Positions 26,965 to 36,619 are shown, counted from the first letter of the stretch. The stretch is DNA of 64,000 nt from Gammaproteobacteria bacterium LSUCC0112 (GCA_004535785.1 SPIB01000001.1:818547-882546), one strand, 5' to 3'. Made by a program: numbers and translations. Notes: a model not told the origin generated them from the letters alone.

Positions 26965-28526
26965 ATAGGGGATGAAATTTTGTCTTGATATTGCGATTGA
27001 ATGACTTTTATTTCATCCAATCGCTCAAACAACAGATCGACAAGTTGAGGATCAAAATGTTTTCCTTTTTCCTGTCGAAAAAGATCCAGAATCTTATCCA
27101 TTGGCCATGCTTTTTTGTAACACCTATCATTAGCAAGTGCATCAAACACATCGGCGATGGCCGTTATACGCCCGTTGATATGAATATCGTTGCCCGACTT
27201 GCCTTGCGGATACCCCTTACCGTCCCATCGCTCATGATGCTCATGTGCTATCACGGCAGCAGCCTTCAGGACTTTGCGGTTCGAGGCGGCCAGCATTTGA
27301 TAGCCTATTTCTGCGTGCGTCCGCATAATCAATGTTTCTTCCGGGGTATGAGTACCGGGCTTGTTGAGTATGCTATCTGGAATGGCTATTTTTCCGAGAT
27401 CATGCAGCGGCGAGGCGTAGCGTAATATAGCCGACTCTTCTTCACTTAAGCCCGAGGCCAGCGCAAGTAATTCGGACATCGCCGCTACACGTCGAACATG
27501 GTTACCAGTTTCCATTGATCGCCTCTCGACAGCCTCACCCAGCAAGCAGACGATCTCTCGTTGAGTCTCCTCCAGATCAAGTTGTAATTTTATATTTTCA
27601 TAGGCAATCGAAACATTTCTCATGAATATCTGAATGATGTCATTATCGACCGACTCTGAAGAGTCGACACCGTCTAGAATGAGCACATTGACATTTCCCT
27701 GCCTGTCTTCAAAGTAAGCGGCATAAGTTCTGTCTTGGTAAACAAATCTTTTTTGCTGCATAACCATGTCTAGCAGTTTGTTAAAAACACCAAAATTGGC
27801 ACGCTGGTTCAAGTCCGCCACTTGAGTGAACCGTCCAGTCCCAGCAACTAAGTTCCAGTGCTCCTTTTCGTAAGAAACCACTAATCCATCCACATCAGTT
27901 TTTGATTTGATCAGCACCGCATCCGGCTTTCCGGAGACCAACGCCACCAATTGCTCAAGCACACCTCGAGTAAAATTTTCTACTGCAGACAATTTAAAAA
28001 TATGGGCTGATGCATCGATGACTCGCGACAAACCTTTTTTGCTGGCATCGATTGCAACGATGTCACGGTACGAGCGCAGACAAGAGTAGACAAGGGTGAA
28101 GAGCTTGGATGATGTCAGCTCAGTTTTGTCCTTGTAGTCATTGATATCAAACGCAGTGATTACTTCGCGCTCTGGCGCTCGGCCAGGCTGCCCCGTCCGC
28201 AGGATGATTCGTACAGTATGATTATTAGCGACCTCCCTAACGAACTTGACTACATCCAAGCCGGCGTGATCTGTCTCCATTACAACATCTAGCATCATCA
28301 TGGCAACATCAGGGTGTTTAATGATCGATTCGCAAGCCTGCTTTCCGGAGTAACAATGGATGAACTCAAGGGGCCGCCCTGAAAATGAAACGGACTTGAG
28401 CGCCAGTGTTGTTATATCGTGGACGCCAGGCTCGTCATCAACGATCATAATCTTCCAAGGGAGACTCGCTGATGCTTCAGGCTCTGGTGGTGCCTCCGGT
28501 GCAAAAATCAAGTCGTTCTCAGACAC
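26961..28526 (-). CDS. Response regulator with DUF3369 and HD-GYP output
   Basis: A 521-residue protein and first gene of the stressosome operon. Residues 24-150 are a receiver domain with IMIVDDEP and the phosphoacceptor Asp80 in MMLDVVM. Residues 160-320 match DUF3369, a sensor-like linker. Residues 325-500 are an HD-GYP domain with ETGNHVRRV, HDLGKIAIPD and HHERWDGKGYP, so it should hydrolyse c-di-GMP. The likely partner is the histidine kinase at the other end of the operon. Its stop overlaps the TTG start of rsbR, which would tie the amounts of the two proteins together. Confidence 0.9.
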   Translation of the reverse strand: MSENDLIFAPEAPPEPEASASLPWKIMIVDDEPGVHDITTLALKSVSFSGRPLEFIHCYSGKQACESIIKHPDVAMMMLDVVMETDHAGLDVVKFVREVANNHTVRIILRTGQPGRAPEREVITAFDINDYKDKTELTSSKLFTLVYSCLRSYRDIVAIDASKKGLSRVIDASAHIFKLSAVENFTRGVLEQLVALVSGKPDAVLIKSKTDVDGLVVSYEKEHWNLVAGTGRFTQVADLNQRANFGVFNKLLDMVMQQKRFVYQDRTYAAYFEDRQGNVNVLILDGVDSSESVDNDIIQIFMRNVSIAYENIKLQLDLEETQREIVCLLGEAVERRSMETGNHVRRVAAMSELLALASGLSEEESAILRYASPLHDLGKIAIPDSILNKPGTHTPEETLIMRTHAEIGYQMLAASNRKVLKAAAVIAHEHHERWDGKGYPQGKSGNDIHINGRITAIADVFDALANDRCYKKAWPMDKILDLFRQEKGKHFDPQLVDLLFERLDEIKVIQSQYQDKISSPI

Positions 28527-28669
28527 TTTTCGGATAACCTATTGAGCGTATTACGTTTATTACTTCTACACCCACAGATTAACATGATCGTCTGTGAAAC
28601 GCCCCACAGAAACGTATAAATATGTAACCTTACATAAGTATCCTCAGGCAGGACTGCGATCGATTTGTC

Positions 28670-30691
28670 CTAGCGCGACACCCTAAACCAGTCAACCGAT
28701 GCCTGAAGTTGAGTGGCGAGTTTAGCAAGCTCTTCGCTTGCAGCCGTCGCTTGAGAAGCCCCCACTGCTGACTGCTCTGCGAGATCGCGGATGCTGGTGA
28801 CGTTGCGGTTGAGCTCTTCGGTCGTTGCGATTTGCTGATTGGATGCGCTGGCAATGTTAAGGTTCATGTCACTAATCGTTGTAACCGCATGGGTAATGGC
28901 GCTCATCGCTTCAAAAGCTTGTGTCGCAAGCCTGACACCGGCGCCGGCCTTTTCCTGGCTGTTTTTCATTTTCCTAGCGGCTTCCTGAACACCTGTTTGC
29001 AAGCTTCGAATGATGCCATCGATCTCGCTGGCAGACGCCAATGTTCTGTTTGCCAACGTTCTGACTTCGTCCGCTACAACCGCAAAACCTCTCCCATGAT
29101 CTCCCGCCCGCGCTGCCTCAATCGCCGCGTTCAAGGCTAACAAATTTGTCTGTTCTGCAACACCCGTAATGACGTCAAGAACTTGCGCGATAGACATGCT
29201 ATCGGTCGAGACACGCTGCATACTCTGAGCTGACTGATTAATATCCTCAGACAAAATCAAAATTGATTTAGCTGCCTGCTCCGCGAGCCCGGCTCCTACA
29301 ACAGCTTGACTGTCCGCATCGGCAGCTGCTTGAGACGCGCCGAGAGTGCTCTGACTCACACCACTGACAGATGCTGTCATTTGATTGATCGCGACGGCCA
29401 CCATGTCAGTCTCCTGGCGCTGACGCAATACAGTCTCTGCGCTATGCCTTGAAACACTGGACAGTTCTTCTGCGGAAGACGACAACTGAATGGTTGCATT
29501 GGAAATCTGCTTGATGACCATCTCAAGTCGGTCGGCAAACACATTCATGCCGTCAGCAATATCTTGCATCTCATCGCGACCTGTCAGCCTGACACGAGCA
29601 GTCAGTTCGCCCGACGACAGGCGCGTGGTTGTTTGATTGAGCTCTGCAACCTTACTGATGATCGACATAAACAGGCCGCTGAACATATATACCAGCACGA
29701 TCAAGGCGAAGAGGATCATCAAAATATCCACTAGTCTCACCAGTCGGACGGCATTTAAACGGTACTCAACGCTCGCGCTGAGATCAGGAATGATGACGTT
29801 TAGTTGTTGCGAGGCGTTTTTGAACGCTGCGCTAGATAACACATCTATATCAAGGGAGACATTCAGGAACTCTGACTCACTTAGTGCCTGACGATGAACC
29901 GCATCTCGCAGCACAATGACTGACTCAGCCAGCACTTCGGTAGCGCTTGCTAGCGCTGGAGAGGTCACAATGCTGTCCGACATAGCCAGTGTTATGTTTT
30001 CGCGAAGTGACGCTAATGCGTCTTCCAGACGACTTGACGCAACCTCAATTGCAAGCCTTGTCTCAAGACCTGAACCAGGAGCAATCCCATCCATTAACTG
30101 ACGCTCTAATCCAGCACTGAGTTGACGCAATTGAAAAATGTTTTCAAATATCGTTGGCAGTCGCTGAGAGGCTGAATCATTCAGGTAGTAAGTATCGAGA
30201 TCTGGAGACAAGGTCAGCTTGAAGTCATTCGATGCACTGCGCATGATGTGGTTAATCAAGGCAATAATCCCTGTCATTTCCTCTGTCAGGCCCGTCCTGT
30301 TAGGGGATTGACTGACCTCTTGCCAGCGTGAGCGCGCGTCGTTTAACAGATTCATTGTGTCTGCCGAAGCACCGTATAGAGTCGCCATGGCAGTGACATT
30401 CTGCAATGCGGCAGTCTTTTGTTGTGACAGTTCGTCGACGTTTAGATTACCTCCAAACGTAACCGCATTTCGGTATTCATGGGCGTTGAGCAGCAGTTTT
30501 TCAGCAACCGAGATGAATTCGACTCCGCGCAACTCGCTTTCGAGGAATGCAACATCCTCGTTTACGCCTTTTAGAACGAAGTAGCTGAGCACGGACAGCG
30601 GCACAAGGACACTGACGAATATCAGCGAAAACTTTGCTCTGAATCTCAATTGCTCAAGAAGCCAGACTGCTGGCTTTAAAATTATCATCAT
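28670..30691 (-). CDS. Methyl-accepting chemotaxis protein with large periplasmic domain
   Basis: A 673-residue chemoreceptor. Membrane helix at about 20-42, a periplasmic helical domain of nearly 270 residues, a second membrane helix near 315-340, HAMP to about 395, and a signalling domain with [18 protein letters not shown] near 515 and [18 protein letters not shown]. The large sensor region resembles helical bimodular folds, but its ligand is unknown. It precedes the stressosome operon on the same strand with a 143-bp gap, so it is probably transcribed separately. It and the receptor at 21528 are the only chemoreceptors in the window. Confidence 0.92.
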   Translation of the reverse strand: MMIILKPAVWLLEQLRFRAKFSLIFVSVLVPLSVLSYFVLKGVNEDVAFLESELRGVEFISVAEKLLLNAHEYRNAVTFGGNLNVDELSQQKTAALQNVTAMATLYGASADTMNLLNDARSRWQEVSQSPNRTGLTEEMTGIIALINHIMRSASNDFKLTLSPDLDTYYLNDSASQRLPTIFENIFQLRQLSAGLERQLMDGIAPGSGLETRLAIEVASSRLEDALASLRENITLAMSDSIVTSPALASATEVLAESVIVLRDAVHRQALSESEFLNVSLDIDVLSSAAFKNASQQLNVIIPDLSASVEYRLNAVRLVRLVDILMILFALIVLVYMFSGLFMSIISKVAELNQTTTRLSSGELTARVRLTGRDEMQDIADGMNVFADRLEMVIKQISNATIQLSSSAEELSSVSRHSAETVLRQRQETDMVAVAINQMTASVSGVSQSTLGASQAAADADSQAVVGAGLAEQAAKSILILSEDINQSAQSMQRVSTDSMSIAQVLDVITGVAEQTNLLALNAAIEAARAGDHGRGFAVVADEVRTLANRTLASASEIDGIIRSLQTGVQEAARKMKNSQEKAGAGVRLATQAFEAMSAITHAVTTISDMNLNIASASNQQIATTEELNRNVTSIRDLAEQSAVGASQATAASEELAKLATQLQASVDWFRVSR

Positions 30692-31045
30692 AAATTTCTC
30701 GTTATCAATTCGTCGTTATTCAGAGTGGAGAATTTCCAGAAACAGGTAGGTCTGGGGACAATCGTACAACTTGGAAAAGAAAAATATTAAAAATCCACAG
30801 CACAACATCGTTAAAGTTTTCCCGAAAATTTTGGTCCGGTACTTACGTTAACAGAATTGTTACAGCAGAATTGATAAGATACTAGCCAAGCATCGATTAT
30901 GTTTGCGAGCCAACTCAACAAAAAAATACAAATTTATACATAATATTTAGTTCACCCCCCCCTTTTTTTTAGGACAATTCTCTGGTATCCGACATCCTAA
31001 CGGTAGTTGGGCCGCGATTATTAAATTTCTCCTCAGAGATTCAAC
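30692..31045. promoter_or_regulatory. Divergent promoter region with a C8-T8 tract
   Basis: A 354-bp AT-rich region between two divergent genes. It contains C8 at 30955-30962 followed at once by T8 at 30963-30970, some 75 bp before the ATG of an outer-membrane protein gene. Long mononucleotide runs in promoters of surface-protein genes can change length and switch expression. No clear -10 or -35 pair could be fixed. Confidence 0.4.
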
Positions 31046-32140
31046 ATGCTTAGGTTAGTATTTTGTGCAGCGGTCGCATTGCATAGCAGTGTCGCCTTGA
31101 GTGAGTCAAACCACATGACCAGCAACTCAGGTGATAATTCGTTCGATTGGAATATATACTCTCACCTTGAAGGATATCTCAATGATATCCATTCTACTCA
31201 GGGTAAAGATGACTATTTTATTCTGGGTGAGTCGACGTTTTTTTTGTCAGGAAACTTTGGCGACGAACTGAGTATTTTGTACGAAGGCACGTATCAGCCT
31301 AAACGTTACCGTGACGATGTCCTGAAATCAGAACGGTGGCAAATACGTTACGCACTTCCCAAGAATCACTATCTGATCGTGGGCAAGAACCATACCCCAG
31401 TGACGCACTGGAATGATTCCTTTCATCACGGCCGACTATTCTACCCAAGCATCAGCCGTCCCTTGTCATTGGACAAGTTTGTTCCGTTGCACGACAGCGC
31501 AGTGCGGGTGGGCGCGCGCTCACTGGGTGAGCATGGCTTTTTTTATGATCTTTCGCTTGGGTCCGGGCATCGGTACGAAAACAAGTTCTTTTCTAACGGA
31601 GTATTATCGGAAACCGTTTCTGTTGGATTACAAAGCGAGATTGGCAACGTTGTCAGACTTGGGTGGCACCGCAATGCTGCCCACAGGGTAGGTCACGGCA
31701 TCACTACCACACCATTGGAATTTCACTCGAACCATCATCTCATGGGGGGTATGGTGGCTCACGACCACCCTGAAGTGCTCGACGTACTCACGGTGATTGC
31801 GATGTCAGTCAGGCTCGAGCTTGGGAGAGTTGAACTGCTAACCGAAGCCGCTGTGAGCGATGGTTCGCGCGATACAGAAAATAATCGGGCTCTCTACCAG
31901 TACCTGGGATACCGTCTTACCGACAACATCGTGCCATACGCCGTGATCGATTGGCTTAAACTTGAACGCGGACTTGGCCTTCGTGCGGGCGTAGAATCGC
32001 GATCGGGTGTCGGCGTAAAAATCATGTTGACAGATTCCGCTGATCTTAAACTGGAATCTCTACGACACAGAGATGGAACAAAGAACAATACGCCCGCGGC
32101 TGTCGAGTTCCGTATGCAACTGAGCGTCTCGCTAAAATGA
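31046..32140 (+). CDS. Putative outer-membrane beta-barrel protein
   Basis: A 364-residue protein with a signal peptide (residues 1-19, cleavage near VALS). The mature part is rich in alternating hydrophobic strands and aromatic residues and ends in MQLSVSLK, close to a beta-barrel end. I do not recognise a family; it may be a porin-like channel. It is the first of four tightly linked genes (overlaps of 4 bp with the next). In this setting it may bring a ligand to the periplasmic binding-like protein that follows. Confidence 0.6.
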   Translation: MLRLVFCAAVALHSSVALSESNHMTSNSGDNSFDWNIYSHLEGYLNDIHSTQGKDDYFILGESTFFLSGNFGDELSILYEGTYQPKRYRDDVLKSERWQIRYALPKNHYLIVGKNHTPVTHWNDSFHHGRLFYPSISRPLSLDKFVPLHDSAVRVGARSLGEHGFFYDLSLGSGHRYENKFFSNGVLSETVSVGLQSEIGNVVRLGWHRNAAHRVGHGITTTPLEFHSNHHLMGGMVAHDHPEVLDVLTVIAMSVRLELGRVELLTEAAVSDGSRDTENNRALYQYLGYRLTDNIVPYAVIDWLKLERGLGLRAGVESRSGVGVKIMLTDSADLKLESLRHRDGTKNNTPAAVEFRMQLSVSLK

Positions 32141-32583
32141 AGTTACGAGAATTGTTGTTAGTAGTCCTGATCGCGTGTTGTATGCCCTTCGTTTTTGCAA
32201 GCGAAGGACCTGGCACAGGCGCTGGTCTGTTTGTTGTGTTTAGTGACAACGCATCGAATCGAACGCCTGACGCCGCCATGCTGAAACGTATGCTGTTGGG
32301 GCAATTATTCGAGTGGCCCGACGGGAACAGGGTGCGACTGGCACTGCCCAGTAGCAAGTCACCGGCCTACAATGTGGCGGGCTCTCGGATATTTGGGGGC
32401 AACGGGCGAACGATGACCCGACTGTGGCTACAGAAAGTTTTTAGTGGTGAATCCCGCGCACCGGCTTTTCTCGACACTGATGCCGACGTTCTCGATGAGG
32501 TCATGCGTAATCCCAACACATTGGGTGTGCTCGGCAGCATGCCGGATGAACTACCAAGCGGCGTGAGGGTAATGGAACTATGA
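32137..32583 (+). CDS. Periplasmic PstS-like (substrate-binding fold) small protein
   Basis: A 148-residue protein with a signal peptide (cleavage near VFAS, residue 22). The mature part resembles the short phosphate-ABC binding-like proteins: LKRMLLGQLFEWPDGNRVRLA, then MTRLWLQKVFSGESRAPAF and PNTLGVLGSMP. Such proteins have one lobe of the usual binding fold and are often encoded with a sensor kinase. The start overlaps the previous stop and the stop overlaps the ATG of the hybrid kinase (ATGA). It probably presents or reports a periplasmic ligand to that kinase. The ligand is unknown. Confidence 0.65.
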   Translation: MKLRELLLVVLIACCMPFVFASEGPGTGAGLFVVFSDNASNRTPDAAMLKRMLLGQLFEWPDGNRVRLALPSSKSPAYNVAGSRIFGGNGRTMTRLWLQKVFSGESRAPAFLDTDADVLDEVMRNPNTLGVLGSMPDELPSGVRVMEL

Positions 32584-35351
32584 AATTAACCTCACTGTGG
32601 ACCAAGGTAGTTCTTTACTGCCTAGTTCTGGGCTCGCTGTTTCTGTGGCTGCTTCTGTACGAGGTTCCACGTCGGCAAAATATAAGCATCAACCTGCACG
32701 CAGTAACGGAGCTCGAATCGGTCGCCCAATTATTGGCGATCAGCACCCGGTATGCATTGCAGGATGACAATCTGATGCTTCTTGAGGAACTACAAGGTTC
32801 GTTATGGCAGGAGGATATAACCGCCTTTGCTGCCGTTTACCTGGACGAGCCAGATGGCAGTAGCCTGATCGCTTATTACCCATCCACGCTGGACATGTCG
32901 GTCCTTGAGTCTCACCTGGACGAGACAGATTCGATCTCTGCGTCCGCAATGTTTTCAGCTGGAGACTTGCAAGGTCGGGTGATCACGGGGCTTTTGAGGG
33001 AAGCCAATCGAGACCGCATGATTGAGCGTCAGGTCCCTCTGTACGTCGCTGCTGGGCTGATATTGCTACTCGGGCTAAGCATGCTGTTCATGCTACGCCG
33101 TAGAGTTATCGCACCACTGCAAGAGGCCTCACGCTACGCCGCCGGCCTCAATGCAGGATCATATGATAAGCCTCTGACACGCCTCGCTGGCAGTGACGAA
33201 GTAGTTGCCTTGCAGCGATCGCTCCTTGAACTTAGTAAAGGCCTTGAGAGTCGGGATAAAGAACAGCAGCGCCTGATGCGCAAACTGAAGGCAAAAGTCC
33301 AGCAATTGCAAAAAGCAAATATGGATGCTGAGCAATCCTTTATGGTAAAGCAGCGATTTGTTGCCAATGTTAGCCACGAGATTCGTACCCCCCTTAATGG
33401 CATCCTCGGGCTTTCTCATCTGCTGCTGCACGATGATCTGTCGCCCGCCCAGCGGGACAAAGTCAACAAGGTAGTCAACTCTGGCCAGCACCTTTTGAGC
33501 ATCATTGACGATATTCTGGACTACAGCAAAGTCAATGCTGGCAAGCTGGTGCTACAGAATACAAGGATTGTCACAGAACAATTGATCAGCACTGTTATCG
33601 CGATGGTGCAACCTCTCGCGGCAGAGAAAAAACTAGAGCTCATTGTTGATTGCCACCCAGATTTTCCAGCGGTGTTTGTTGGCGATCAGCAGCGCCTGAC
33701 CCAGATTCTTTTGAATTTTCTGAATAATGCCATCAAATTCACCAGTAAGGGTTTTGTTGCGCTGGATTTTTCACGGGACGAACAAATAAATGGGGTTCCT
33801 GGCATCTGTTTTAAAGTCAGAGACTCTGGCCCCGGTTTATCTGAAGAGGAACAGGCAATCCTGTTTCAGGAGTTTCAGCAGGTTGACAACAGTTTGACTC
33901 GAGAGGCGGGTGGCACGGGCCTTGGACTGGCAATTTGCCGCAAGTTAGCCGAGGCAATGGGGGGTAGTGTTGGGGTCAGCAGTGAAGTGGGGGTTGGCTC
34001 GTGTTTTGAAGCCTGTATTCCTCTTCAGGAAGCTGAGTTGCCGCGACCAGACATCTCTTCGGAAGATAAACAGCCAATGAATATATTGGTCGTGGATGAT
34101 AATCCATTCACCACCCAAGTCCTTTGCCAAAAACTGAGTCAACGATTTACCAACATCGTGTCAGCGAAGGGCGGTGCAGAAGCCATGCAGAAATTCCTTG
34201 GGGCAGAGACTGACAACAACCCGTTTGACATCGTGCTATTGGATTGGCTGATGCCCACGATCGATGGAATCTCGGCAGCGACCTACATGCGCGCGTTCAC
34301 GAAAACATCACGCAAACTGGTTATCATCGGCATGACGTCTTCCACCGACGCCATGCGGGAGGCGATTGCTGAAAGCCAGAACAACAGTTTTGACAGAATA
34401 TTGAACAAGCCCCTGTTTGGCGATGCGTTGTACGATGTCATCTTTGAGCTGATGTCAGCAGGAAAGGCCGTCACAGACTCGGCCTACCCAGAGAAGAACG
34501 TATCAGAAATTGTGGCCTACGCGCCATTTTATAACCGGCGAGTTCTCTTGGTGGAGGACATGGAAATCAATCAGGAAGTTGCTGTTGGATTTATGGAGAA
34601 ATTCGGTTTGTCGATTGATATCGCTAATCACGGCGAAGAAGCGTTAGAGCGATTAGCATCGGTGGAGCACGATTACTATGATCTGATATTCTTGGACATC
34701 CAGATGCCGGTCATGGACGGGCTCACAGCTGCGCGCCGAATTCGTGAACAACCACGCTTTGCCAGTCTGCCTATTATTGCAATGACTGCGAGTGCCAATA
34801 CCTCTGACCGACAGGATTGTTTTGAGGCGGGCATGAACGACTACCTCTCCAAGCCAATAAAAATAGATCTGCTTTATGCGATGATTTTCAAGTGGCTGCG
34901 AGATGCAAAGCGGCAACGTTCAAAACCATTGACCGTCAACGATACCGTAAAAACAGTTAAACCAAATTACGATTTCGACCTTGAGTCACTGCACGGTTTC
35001 GATACAGAATCAGCCATGATCCTAAGTGGCGGGGATGAGCAATTGCTCAAATCTCTGCTCCTTCGTGTATGTGACACATGGCCGGCCTTTTTGGACGACA
35101 TTCAAAAACCTTTGCAACCTGAAAATAAACACTCGCTGTTGCGCGTCACACACTCCCTGGCGGGCATAGCCGGCCAGATTGGAGCAAAGCGCACGGAGGA
35201 GTTGGCTCGCAAAACTGAAAATATTCTTGAAGCGATTGATTGGGGAGACGCCTTGCATTGTGTTCAGCTTCGGGCGTCGATTGCTGAATTGCAGTGTGAA
35301 GTCGAATACGTTATCGAACAAATAAGAGACGTGCAAACGGAGAAGGCGTGA
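32580..35351 (+). CDS. Hybrid histidine kinase with two receiver domains and Hpt
   Basis: A 923-residue membrane kinase. Membrane helices at about 9-28 and 153-172 flank a small periplasmic sensor. A HAMP domain and coiled coil follow, then HisKA with VSHEIRTPLNG (His266), HATPase_c with NFLNNAIKF, DSGPGLSE and GGTGLGLAI, a first receiver (NILVVDDN, LLDWLMP), a second receiver (VLLVEDMEINQ, FLDIQMPVMDG) and a C-terminal Hpt domain with THSLAGIAGQIG (histidine near residue 860). It is a complete phosphorelay in one chain, like BarA/ArcB types. Its phosphate recipient is not obvious; the downstream cyclase has no receiver domain, so any link to it is indirect. Confidence 0.92.
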   Translation: MKLTSLWTKVVLYCLVLGSLFLWLLLYEVPRRQNISINLHAVTELESVAQLLAISTRYALQDDNLMLLEELQGSLWQEDITAFAAVYLDEPDGSSLIAYYPSTLDMSVLESHLDETDSISASAMFSAGDLQGRVITGLLREANRDRMIERQVPLYVAAGLILLLGLSMLFMLRRRVIAPLQEASRYAAGLNAGSYDKPLTRLAGSDEVVALQRSLLELSKGLESRDKEQQRLMRKLKAKVQQLQKANMDAEQSFMVKQRFVANVSHEIRTPLNGILGLSHLLLHDDLSPAQRDKVNKVVNSGQHLLSIIDDILDYSKVNAGKLVLQNTRIVTEQLISTVIAMVQPLAAEKKLELIVDCHPDFPAVFVGDQQRLTQILLNFLNNAIKFTSKGFVALDFSRDEQINGVPGICFKVRDSGPGLSEEEQAILFQEFQQVDNSLTREAGGTGLGLAICRKLAEAMGGSVGVSSEVGVGSCFEACIPLQEAELPRPDISSEDKQPMNILVVDDNPFTTQVLCQKLSQRFTNIVSAKGGAEAMQKFLGAETDNNPFDIVLLDWLMPTIDGISAATYMRAFTKTSRKLVIIGMTSSTDAMREAIAESQNNSFDRILNKPLFGDALYDVIFELMSAGKAVTDSAYPEKNVSEIVAYAPFYNRRVLLVEDMEINQEVAVGFMEKFGLSIDIANHGEEALERLASVEHDYYDLIFLDIQMPVMDGLTAARRIREQPRFASLPIIAMTASANTSDRQDCFEAGMNDYLSKPIKIDLLYAMIFKWLRDAKRQRSKPLTVNDTVKTVKPNYDFDLESLHGFDTESAMILSGGDEQLLKSLLLRVCDTWPAFLDDIQKPLQPENKHSLLRVTHSLAGIAGQIGAKRTEELARKTENILEAIDWGDALHCVQLRASIAELQCEVEYVIEQIRDVQTEKA

Positions 35352-36533
35352 GTGCCGCAAATAGACATAAATACACTCTTTCTTGTACTCATTATTGTCA
35401 GTCTCACTGTGGCTGTCATTCTGGCGATCGTAAGCAAAAATGCAGACAAAAGCCTGTTGGTCTGGTCATTAGCCTATCTGTCGCAGGCAGCCGGTTTTCT
35501 GCTGATTTTTTTGCGAGAATCGGTACCTGATGTTGCCTCGGTCTGGCTGGGTAATCTTCTGGTCTCGATGACCTATTCATTGTTCGCGGCTGGTCTACTG
35601 AAGTTTTTGAATCGTGCTGTACCTGGGTGGATTCTCTACGTCCCTGCGTTATTATTCCTTAACTATTTATATATGCTCGACAATCTGGAAGCACGACTCA
35701 TTTTGGGCGGGGTGGTCAATGCAGGGCAAATGCTTTTGCTGATCGTGTTGCTGCAGCGTTATCAACACCAGATTGCAGGTCGCGGCAAAAAGTTTTTAAC
35801 TGCCTGTTTTGCCGCTGGTATTACACTCAGTCTGATCAGACCTCTGACCTTACTTTGGGGGATTGTCTACATTCCAAGTTATGACAGTGGCGGCTTTGTT
35901 CAGGCATACATATTTCTCGGCATAAATGTACTGAGCATCTCCGTAGCACTTGGGTTTGTGCTGATGGAGAAAGAACAAGCAGAGGCTGCGCTTGACTCAA
36001 TGGCACGCCTGGACTACCTCACGGGTCTGCTGAACCGGCGCAGCCTTTACGAACGCATCAGTTATGTGATTGGGGACAAGAAGTCAAAACAGTCCGGCGC
36101 GCTGATCTTGCTAGACCTCGATAATTTTAAGCCCCTCAACGACACCCATGGGCACGGCGCCGGCGATCAGTTACTGATTCAGGCAGCAAAACGAATACAA
36201 AGCTGTGTCCGCGAGATAGATAGTGTTGCGCGACTGGGCGGCGATGAATTCGTCGTGCTATTACCTTCGATTGGCCGGACTTGCTCACAAGCCAGAGACG
36301 CAGCCATGGCCATAGCAAATAAAATTCAGGAAATCCTTTCTTTGCCTTATGAATTGGGTACGGATGATCCGTTACAAAACCAGGAGACGATATTCCGCCA
36401 TCAGTGCACTGCCTCGTTAGGTGTGAAAATTTTTGCACACGGCAACCATACTCGCGAGGACCTGATGCGCGACGCCGATAACGCGATGTATCTTGCAAAA
36501 GCAAAAAAGCGAGGCTCAATCGTATTGAGCTAA
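35352..36533 (+). CDS. Membrane diguanylate cyclase (GGDEF)
   Basis: A 393-residue protein starting with a GTG directly after the kinase stop. Residues 8-210 form about six or seven membrane helices with no known sensor family. Residues 220-390 are a GGDEF domain with LTGLLNRR, ARLGGDEFVVLL and the inhibitory-site motif REID, so it should make c-di-GMP and be feedback-inhibited. The GGAG about 10 nt upstream supports the start. It closes the four-gene operon and is the last gene before the right repeat of the island. Confidence 0.9.
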   Translation: MPQIDINTLFLVLIIVSLTVAVILAIVSKNADKSLLVWSLAYLSQAAGFLLIFLRESVPDVASVWLGNLLVSMTYSLFAAGLLKFLNRAVPGWILYVPALLFLNYLYMLDNLEARLILGGVVNAGQMLLLIVLLQRYQHQIAGRGKKFLTACFAAGITLSLIRPLTLLWGIVYIPSYDSGGFVQAYIFLGINVLSISVALGFVLMEKEQAEAALDSMARLDYLTGLLNRRSLYERISYVIGDKKSKQSGALILLDLDNFKPLNDTHGHGAGDQLLIQAAKRIQSCVREIDSVARLGGDEFVVLLPSIGRTCSQARDAAMAIANKIQEILSLPYELGTDDPLQNQETIFRHQCTASLGVKIFAHGNHTREDLMRDADNAMYLAKAKKRGSIVLS

Positions 36534-36573
36534 GTAGTTTTAACAAGATGCCGTGTTTTGCAGGTTCAGTGAA

Positions 36574-36619
36574 CTCACTCCAGTTCCAACTGCTGCGGAA
36601 TCAATTGATTCTGTGTAGC
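36574..36619. repeat. Right direct repeat: true 3' end of ppk1
   Basis: These 46 bp include the stop codon and last codons of ppk1 and match 15861-15906 in the same orientation with five mismatches. Together they bound the signalling island. Confidence 0.85.

Larger units (their letters stand above)
15861..36619. mobile_element. Putative 20.7-kb genomic island bounded by direct repeats of the ppk1 3' end
   Basis: The segment is flanked by 46-bp direct repeats (15861-15906 and 36574-36619) that match at 41 of 46 positions and correspond to the last 14-15 codons of ppk1. The complete ppk1 lies to the right of the right repeat. This is the usual picture of an element inserted at a gene 3' end that rebuilds the gene. 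The interior is a dense block of signalling genes, is more AT-rich by eye than both flanks, and holds two decayed IS3 relics. No integrase is present in it, so the element would be old or moved by other means. Confidence 0.5.
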
